Assembly (NCBI GenBank): GCA_015060455.1 | Contig: SUYM01000018.1 | Coordinates: 1 to 64,000 of the forward strand | Origin: Bacteroidales bacterium | Lineage (GTDB): Bacteria > Bacteroidota > Bacteroidia > Bacteroidales > UBA932 | Direction: 5' to 3' | DNA: 64,000 bases | Part shown: piece by piece, positions 57,469 to 64,000 of the stretch | Layout of the letters: each line of letters starts with the position of its first letter | Numbering within the stretch: the stretch's first letter is position 1 | Translations under genes and position numbers: made by a program | Notes under the pieces: model-generated | Told to the model about the DNA's origin: nothing | The model's input: only the letters and a program-made list of their open reading frames with translations | The model's database searches: none

Positions 57469-60400
57469 TTAAAATTTGAACTGTACTCCGAACAGGAATG
57501 ACCTCATGGTAGGCTGGTAGCCGAAGTCTGTTCCATATTTCGCATGAGCCGGAGAGGCATTCATGGACACCTCCGGATCATATCCCGAATACTTGGTAAA
57601 GGTCAGGGCGTTGTCCACTGTGAAATAGACCCTGATGCCTCCCATCTTTATACGGTCCATCCATTTCTGAGGCAGGTTGTAACCAAGGGTTATGGTCTTT
57701 ACCTTGAAGAACGAAGCACTCTCGAGGAATCGTGTCGAAGTGAGGATATTGTAGTCCCATGCAAAACCTGTATGGGCTCCGGCAAGCAACGGACGCGGAA
57801 CGGTGTTGGAAGTGCCCTCGCCTCTCCAATAATTGAGCGCGGCATATTCGCTGATGTTGAAATACGATGTCACGCTGGCTCCGTCCATAGTCACACTGCC
57901 CGATGAAAGACCGAGATGCTCTGTACCTTCCTGACCGGCACCTCTCCATGCGGCGAATATCTTTCCTCCCACAGAGTACTGGCAGAAGATATTGAGGTCC
58001 AGACCTTTCCATGACATGGTAGAGGTGATGCCTCCGAAGAAGTCAGGGGTCGCCTTTCCGCAGATCTGACGGTCATAGTCGTCGATCATTCCGTCAGGCC
58101 TTCCTTCCGGACCGCTGATGTCCTCATATATCATGTCACCCGCGCGGACACCTTTTGCATAGAGGGTTTCAGGCACATCTTCGTCACGCTGATAGATGCC
58201 TGTCGCCTTCAGCATATACCATGTCGATATAGGCTGACCCACTATCAGGGCGTGCTTGCTTCCTCCATAAAGTTGTGTGTCTGGCTGATCTATGATGTCT
58301 GTGCCATCCAGGAGTTTCACCAGGCGGTTTCTGCCCCATGAGAAGTTTCCGCTCAGATCCCACTTGAAAGCGCCGTCGATGACGCGCCCTCCCACAGTAA
58401 GTTCGACACCCACGTTGTCAATCGAACCTATGTTCGAAGTAAGCTTGGTGTAACCTGTCGTTGCAGGCACCGGCTTGTCATAAAGAAGGTCGTCTGTGCG
58501 GGAATAGAAGCCGTCAAGATTTCCGTACACCCTGCCGGAGAAGAGCTCAAAATCAACTCCCAAGTTATATTTTGTCGATTTTTCCCACTTGATGTTCTGG
58601 GCAGATGATGAAATCGCAAATCCGGAAGCGCCGTCATACGATGCTCCTGCGCCCACAAGCGACATTGCAGCCCAGTTGCTGATGCCTGCCATCGAACCTG
58701 TCTGTCCCACGGAAAGACGCAGTTTGAGTTCGTTGAGGACATCTGTCTTAGGCATGAACTTCTCGTTGGAAATGATCCATGCAAGGGAACCGGCAGGGAA
58801 GAATCCGTAGCGGTTGTTCTTAGGGAAGCGGCTCGATCCGTCAGCACGGAAAGAGACGTTGAGGATATAGCGGTTGTCCCAGTTTGCAGCGCCTCTGAAG
58901 AAATAAGATTCGAGCGCATAGGCATTGTAGCCGATGCTGTTCGCATAAATCTGAGTTCCCGAGGTGATCAGGTTGAGCGATGAGGACGGATAGGCCTCGT
59001 TCGCATAGTTGTCTGACCTTGCACCGAATGTCTCATACTCATATTTCTCGAAAGAGTGTCCCACCATGGCAGAATACATGAGTTTGTCCCACTCGTTGTT
59101 GTAGGAGATGACGTTGTCAATGAGATAACGGAAACTGTTGTCCTTCTGCTGGGTAAGAGCCGACCATCCTTCTTTGTATCCACGGTCGGTGTTGTTCTCC
59201 GTCAGTTTCTTGATGGTCTTGTCAAAGATGCTGTATCCGCTGACTGACGGCGTCCACTTCAAGCCTTTTATCGGAGTGACATCAAACGAGATTGTTCCCT
59301 GCAACTGGGTCTTATTGATGTAGTAGTCCTCTTCAAGAATGGCATTGAGCGGGTTGTGGCGGCATATTCCGTGAGTGGTCATGATGCGCCATGAGCCGTC
59401 CGGATTATATGGTCCGTAGAAAGGTTGCTCCTCACGTGCCGCACGGAGGACCTTGAGAGAGCCATCCGTTTCCTCCACCTTGTTGTATTTGGAGAACGAA
59501 CCCGAAAGGTTGAGGTTGAGGTTGAGCCAGTCCGCAATCTTGTGCGAGAACTTGGCACGACCTGTATATTTCGAGAAATCGGTCTTGATGATGTATCCCT
59601 GCATATATTCGGCTCCGGCAGACACATAGAATGTGGTCTTGTCGTTTCCGCCCTCAATGCTTGCTGTTCCGTTGGCCTTGTGGGCAAATTCGCGCGAGAT
59701 GCATGCAAGCCAGTCGAAGTCCGGCAGAGGCTGTCCATTTTCAAGGGCGGTCTTTACATGAGCAGGCAGCGCGAGTTCCTTGATGTCGTTCTTCTGCACG
59801 TTGTAGTTGTCGATTGCAGTCTGCATGACATCGATCCACTGCTCTGTGTTGGCCATCTTGATGTCCTTTGCAACCTGAGCAAAGCCATACTGTCCTGACA
59901 CGTTCACCTTGGTCTTGCCGCTCTTTCCGCTCTTGGTCGTGATGAGAATCACACCTGCATTGGCGCGGGAACCGTAAATCGCAGTCGCAGAAGCATCTTT
60001 GAGCACTTCCATGCTTTCGATGTCGGCAGCATTGATGTTAGGGTAAGACTCCGCCGGAATGCCATCCACCACGTACAGAGGAGATGAGTTTCCGGAAATG
60101 GAACTTACGCCTCGAACGACTACCATCGGGGTAGAACCCGGGATACCCGACGAACTTGTAATGGAAACACCTGTCACGCGGCCCTGAAGAGCCTTCATCG
60201 GGTCAAGTTCGGCACCTCTGTCGATACTTTCCATCTTTACGGAAGCGATGGACGAACTTACGAGTTTCTTCGATGCGACTCCGTAACCCACAACTATCGC
60301 ATCTTCAAGAAGTTCCGCATCCACAGCCAGATCGACATCGATGGTCGCGTTTCCGGCAACGGCCACTTCCGAGTCCTTGTATCCGATATAGGAAATCACA

Positions 60401-60888
60401 AGGGCGGCATTTGAAGGCACGGTGATCTCATAGTCTCCGTCAAGTCCGGTGACAACACCGTTCTGGTTGTCGCCTTTCTGGAACACGGCTGCTCCTATGA
60501 CAGGCAGACCTGCCTCGTCCTTCACGATACCCTTGACCGTGATGTTCTTGACCGGTTCTGAAGGCATAGCCTTTGCAACCACGATATGCTGGCCTTTGAT
60601 GCTGATGTCCGCATCCTGCCCGGCAAATATCGCAGCGACCGCTTCCTTCACGTCTTTATCTCTCAAATCTACGGATATGATTCTCGACATATCCAGTTCT
60701 GTTGATTTGACGGCAACCGAATATCCGAATTTCTTTTGAAGTTCCAGCACTGCCGTCTGGACCGTCACGTCCTTGAGTCTGAGATTTATGCTTTGAGCAG
60801 ATACTCCCAAACTGAAACCGACAACTGCACAGGCAGTCAGCAGCAGTCTTGACGCAACAGAAGACAAACTCTTTAGGGTTAGTTTCAT
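57469..60888 (-). CDS. SusC/RagA-family TonB-dependent transporter with N-terminal STN domain
   Basis: INLRLKDVTVQTAVLELQKKFGYSVAVKSTELDMSRIISVDLRDKDVKEAVAAIFAGQDADISIKGQHIVV; plug VVVRGVSSISGNSSPLYVVDGIP. Confidence 0.96.
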   Translation of the reverse strand: MKLTLKSLSSVASRLLLTACAVVGFSLGVSAQSINLRLKDVTVQTAVLELQKKFGYSVAVKSTELDMSRIISVDLRDKDVKEAVAAIFAGQDADISIKGQHIVVAKAMPSEPVKNITVKGIVKDEAGLPVIGAAVFQKGDNQNGVVTGLDGDYEITVPSNAALVISYIGYKDSEVAVAGNATIDVDLAVDAELLEDAIVVGYGVASKKLVSSSIASVKMESIDRGAELDPMKALQGRVTGVSITSSSGIPGSTPMVVVRGVSSISGNSSPLYVVDGIPAESYPNINAADIESMEVLKDASATAIYGSRANAGVILITTKSGKSGKTKVNVSGQYGFAQVAKDIKMANTEQWIDVMQTAIDNYNVQKNDIKELALPAHVKTALENGQPLPDFDWLACISREFAHKANGTASIEGGNDKTTFYVSAGAEYMQGYIIKTDFSKYTGRAKFSHKIADWLNLNLNLSGSFSKYNKVEETDGSLKVLRAAREEQPFYGPYNPDGSWRIMTTHGICRHNPLNAILEEDYYINKTQLQGTISFDVTPIKGLKWTPSVSGYSIFDKTIKKLTENNTDRGYKEGWSALTQQKDNSFRYLIDNVISYNNEWDKLMYSAMVGHSFEKYEYETFGARSDNYANEAYPSSSLNLITSGTQIYANSIGYNAYALESYFFRGAANWDNRYILNVSFRADGSSRFPKNNRYGFFPAGSLAWIISNEKFMPKTDVLNELKLRLSVGQTGSMAGISNWAAMSLVGAGASYDGASGFAISSSAQNIKWEKSTKYNLGVDFELFSGRVYGNLDGFYSRTDDLLYDKPVPATTGYTKLTSNIGSIDNVGVELTVGGRVIDGAFKWDLSGNFSWGRNRLVKLLDGTDIIDQPDTQLYGGSKHALIVGQPISTWYMLKATGIYQRDEDVPETLYAKGVRAGDMIYEDISGPEGRPDGMIDDYDRQICGKATPDFFGGITSTMSWKGLDLNIFCQYSVGGKIFAAWRGAGQEGTEHLGLSSGSVTMDGASVTSYFNISEYAALNYWRGEGTSNTVPRPLLAGAHTGFAWDYNILTSTRFLESASFFKVKTITLGYNLPQKWMDRIKMGGIRVYFTVDNALTFTKYSGYDPEVSMNASPAHAKYGTDFGYQPTMRSFLFGVQFKF

Positions 60889-60907
60889 AATATCTGGGTT
60901 ATTTTGA

Positions 60908-61897
60908 TTATTGATTGTTCCGTGAAATGTTTATAATCTTTCCACTACGGGTTATCTTCATATAATTCTGTGCATTCAGCACACTCAAGATCTCATCCAC
61001 CGTTTCATTGTTGATGAACGAGGCGAAATAGCGCTCATTCATGATATGGGTATCATCTATATGGATAATCACTCCGAAATGTCTTTCAAGGCATGCCGCT
61101 ATGTCTCCGAAACGCTGATTGACAAACTGAAATCCCCCGTTTTCAAGGATGTCCTTGTAATAGCCGGCCGCAAAGTTCTTACGGATGAAATTGCCGGTTG
61201 ACTTGTCATAGCAGACAATGTCTCCGGGGCGCATCTTCACCTCCCTGTTGTCGGACTTGTTGAATAATTGCACAGAGCCCTCGACAAGAGCGATCTCCGT
61301 CTCCGAGTCTCCTTCGTAAGAGTTGAGCTGAAATTCTGTCCCCAACACCTTGATGTCTAAACATCCCGTTGACACCACAAACGGCTTCTCGGCATCTGAC
61401 TTGATGTCCGCATACACAGCCCCCATGACAAAGACCTTCCGTTCGTTCCCGTTAAAGGCTGAAGGATAGATTAGTTTTGTAGATGGTCCCAGAGTCATGT
61501 CCGAACCATCCGGGAGCATTATTTCCATCTTCTGCCCCGCAGTTGTATTTGCCTCAAGCCATTCCACATCCGCAGATCTGCCGCCGAGATAAAACATCAT
61601 GGCGGAGACAGGCAAAAGCAAAATTGCAGCACTCCTTTCTACGCCTCTGAGCACCCGGAGAAAGCCCTCACGACGACGTTTCCTATGATATTCCCTTATC
61701 CTCGACTTAAACACAGAATAGCCCTGCGAAGAACTCACCGGGTCAAAATACTCAGTCCTTTCAAGCAATTCCAGCATCATACCGTCAAACTCCGGAGAAT
61801 CGCCATTCTGTAGGATCCACTCCTCTATTTCCTCTGGAGCGGCACCCTCATTATTATACCTGCTTTGCAGCCATTGTCTGATTCTATCTTCTGACAT
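60908..61897 (-). CDS. FecR-family anti-sigma factor
   Basis: LEANTTAGQKMEIMLPDGSDMTLGPSTKLIYPSAFNGNERKVFVMGAVYADIKSDAEKPFVVSTGCLDIKVLGTEFQLNSY. Confidence 0.95.
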   Translation of the reverse strand: MSEDRIRQWLQSRYNNEGAAPEEIEEWILQNGDSPEFDGMMLELLERTEYFDPVSSSQGYSVFKSRIREYHRKRRREGFLRVLRGVERSAAILLLPVSAMMFYLGGRSADVEWLEANTTAGQKMEIMLPDGSDMTLGPSTKLIYPSAFNGNERKVFVMGAVYADIKSDAEKPFVVSTGCLDIKVLGTEFQLNSYEGDSETEIALVEGSVQLFNKSDNREVKMRPGDIVCYDKSTGNFIRKNFAAGYYKDILENGGFQFVNQRFGDIAACLERHFGVIIHIDDTHIMNERYFASFINNETVDEILSVLNAQNYMKITRSGKIINISRNNQ

Positions 61898-61931
61898 CTT
61901 TCTACTATGATTTTTCTAAACACTAACAGTA

Positions 61932-62471
61932 TCACACACCCATATTATTCATAAATTCCTTTCTCAAACTGGCCAAAGCCAGATTGATGTGCCGGTCCAC
62001 AGTTCTTACAGACAAACCGAGCGTCAGGGCAATCTCCTTATTGCTCATTCCTCGATAACGGCTCAACATGAACACCTTACGCCGCTGCTCAGGCATGGCT
62101 GCAATAAAACATCTTATCCGCTCGTCCAACTCTCGGAACAGAAAGGTTTCGTCTGTTATTGATGGGGACGTATGGTCTGAGATTATCAGACGTTCCACCT
62201 GGACGTATGCCCGCCTATCTCTGATGTGGTTAAGAACCTCGTGCTTGGTCAGCACATATATGTAGTTGTGGATAGACTGGTCCGGATGGAGATTCTTTCT
62301 GTTTATCCAGACCTTCATGAAGACATTCTGAACTATGTCTTCAGCATTGTGAGAATCCTTGATAAGATTACGGACGAAGTTGTAGAAACGGACATAGTAC
62401 TGCTGGAAGAGGATCTCGAAACTGAGCGGATCCCCTTCGCGAAGCATTTCTATGAGCTGATGTTCGTCCAT
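61932..62471 (-). CDS. ECF-type RNA polymerase sigma factor
   Basis: FEILFQQYYVRFYNFVRNLIKDSHNAEDIVQNVFMKVWINR; MPEQRRKVFMLSRYRGMSNKEIALTLGLSVRTVDRHINLAL. Confidence 0.96.
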   Translation of the reverse strand: MDEHQLIEMLREGDPLSFEILFQQYYVRFYNFVRNLIKDSHNAEDIVQNVFMKVWINRKNLHPDQSIHNYIYVLTKHEVLNHIRDRRAYVQVERLIISDHTSPSITDETFLFRELDERIRCFIAAMPEQRRKVFMLSRYRGMSNKEIALTLGLSVRTVDRHINLALASLRKEFMNNMGV

Positions 62472-62480
62472 ATCCAGGCA

Positions 62481-64000
62481 TTAATCCAATTCCTGTTCCT
62501 CGTCCCAGACATGGGTCGCATAGTTGTATCCCATAAGGTCATACACTTTCCTCATGCGGTCAAGCCCCTTTCGGAAACGGTCCCAATCCTTGTTCTCAGG
62601 CAGAAGCCACTGTACCTCGGCAACAGCATCCATGCGCGGATATGTCATATATTCCAGATGGTTGTTATCAGGAATATATTCACGCCACACATTAGCTTGA
62701 ATGCCAAGGATATGTTTTTTCTGTTCTTCAGTCAACGGTCCGGCCTTCTCGTCTTCCGATACATACGGATCGTACGCCCACACCATTTCTACAGGAAGAT
62801 AGCTTGAGTGGGCCAAAGGTTCGTTTTCCTTATCCTCAGACTGATACCTGTCCAAATAAAGATAAGTGCGCGTGGACATGATGGCATCATGACCAAGTTT
62901 TGCCGCCCGATGTCCGTACTTGTTCCTTCTCCAAGCCATTACTGTGCTCCCTTGCGGCAATTCTCCCTGAAGCATCTCTTCCCAGCCGATTATCTTTTTC
63001 CCTCTTTCAGCAAGGAACTGCGCCATGCGTTTCATCACGTGACTCTGGAGATAATGCTCGGCGGTATGCTTATCGTCGTCTTCAAGACCAAGCTCCTTTA
63101 TCTTCGCCTGACAACGCGGACAAGTCTCCCATCTTGTCTTAGGGCACTCGTCACCTCCTATATGGATGTATTCTGACGGGAAAAGTGCGCAGACTTCTTC
63201 AAGCACATTCTCGAGGAAACGGTAATTCTCCTCTTTCCCGGCACACAGGACATCATCAGAAATGCCCCACTTGCCCAAGACTTCATACGGTCCCCCGGTA
63301 CATCCAAGATGAGGATATGCAGCGAGAGCTCCCATCATGTGGCCAGGAAGATCTATTTCAGGTATGACCGTTATGCCTTTGGATGCAGCGTAGTCCACCA
63401 CCTCGCGGATTTCCTCCTGCGAGTACCACATGCCTTCTCCATAAGGTATGCCGTCATATTCATTACTTACATGGTGATGTCCTACAAGAGTATGTCGTCT
63501 TTTGGATCCTGTCGTTGTGAGTTCAGGGTATTTCTTTATCTCGATTCTCCACCCTTGATCGTCCGTCAGATGCCAATGAAACACATTCATTTTATGAATT
63601 TCCATCATATCGAGGAATTTTTTCACCTCCTCCACTGACGAAAAATATCTGGCGACGTCGATCAGCATACCACGGTAGCCAAAACGCGGACAGTCATCAA
63701 TGGTGCAGCATGGCAGAAGCCAGTCTGCATCAGGAGCCGGGGCAGTACCATATATGTCTGCCGGCATCATCTGTTTGAGGGTCTGCACAGCATAGACAAA
63801 GCCATTCAGGCCGGAAGCCCTGACTGTGATTTTTCTTGGAGTAATCTTGATTGAATAGGCCTCGTCCTTTATTGACGGGTCCGTCTTGAATACGATTCTG
63901 TTTTTCCCCGCAGAATGACCTTTAACGGAAGATAGCCGGTCGGAAAACGATGAAATATAAGCTTTTGATAGGCTGTCCAACTCATCGGGACACACGACCT
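62481..64000 (-). CDS. GH20 beta-N-acetylhexosaminidase (N-terminus beyond window)
   Basis: YRGMLIDVARYFSSVEEVKKFLDMMEIHKMNVFHWHLTDDQGWRIEIKKYPELT; YIHIGGDECPKTRW. Confidence 0.95.
   Translation of the reverse strand, partial: VVCPDELDSLSKAYISSFSDRLSSVKGHSAGKNRIVFKTDPSIKDEAYSIKITPRKITVRASGLNGFVYAVQTLKQMMPADIYGTAPAPDADWLLPCCTIDDCPRFGYRGMLIDVARYFSSVEEVKKFLDMMEIHKMNVFHWHLTDDQGWRIEIKKYPELTTTGSKRRHTLVGHHHVSNEYDGIPYGEGMWYSQEEIREVVDYAASKGITVIPEIDLPGHMMGALAAYPHLGCTGGPYEVLGKWGISDDVLCAGKEENYRFLENVLEEVCALFPSEYIHIGGDECPKTRWETCPRCQAKIKELGLEDDDKHTAEHYLQSHVMKRMAQFLAERGKKIIGWEEMLQGELPQGSTVMAWRRNKYGHRAAKLGHDAIMSTRTYLYLDRYQSEDKENEPLAHSSYLPVEMVWAYDPYVSEDEKAGPLTEEQKKHILGIQANVWREYIPDNNHLEYMTYPRMDAVAEVQWLLPENKDWDRFRKGLDRMRKVYDLMGYNYATHVWDEEQELD

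Noticed and set aside
1-64000. Transposase, integrase, phage, toxin-antitoxin, tRNA or rRNA genes
   Set aside because: Looked for in the ORF list and intergenic sequence; nothing recognisable. A tRNA scan and an IS search would be needed for certainty.

Overview
Bacteroidota-type chromosomal window, coding mostly on the minus strand. Housekeeping part (about 1-9.7 kb): start of a membrane regulator-like protein, sialidase, ispE, a suf cluster with pnuC inside it (sufB-pnuC-sufC-sufD), and the membrane pyrophosphatase hppA. Accessory part A (10.0-43.9 kb): one long SusC/SusD-headed gene string containing six very large GLUG-type repeat surface proteins with interchangeable N-terminal modules (fimbrillin-like or DUF4988-like) and interchangeable C-terminal enzymes (DUF4886/SGNH or phosphodiester glycosidase). 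It ends with a GGGI-repeat beta-helix protein, a glycerophosphodiesterase, an S1/P1 nuclease and a free phosphodiester glycosidase, with no recognisable classical glycoside hydrolase. Accessory part B (44.6-64 kb): NagB-PIG-L fusion, nagB, an OPA/GlpT-like transporter, alpha/beta hydrolase, a GLUG-SGNH surface protein, glycerophosphodiesterase, PKD/PQQ propeller, SusD, SusC, FecR, ECF sigma and GH20. The main candidates for something undescribed are: (i) a family of 40-43 aa mini-ORFs, not in the supplied ORF track, each placed directly upstream of a fimbrillin/GLUG giant protein; (ii) the modular giant-protein family combined with a phosphodiester-cleaving gene set; (iii) a 268-bp nearly perfect direct repeat with terminal inverted repeats bracketing locus A, one copy abutting a relic of the same protein family; (iv) several families of palindromic interspersed repeats, including one read through inside ispE. 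All family calls are by eye from protein motifs; no database search was run.
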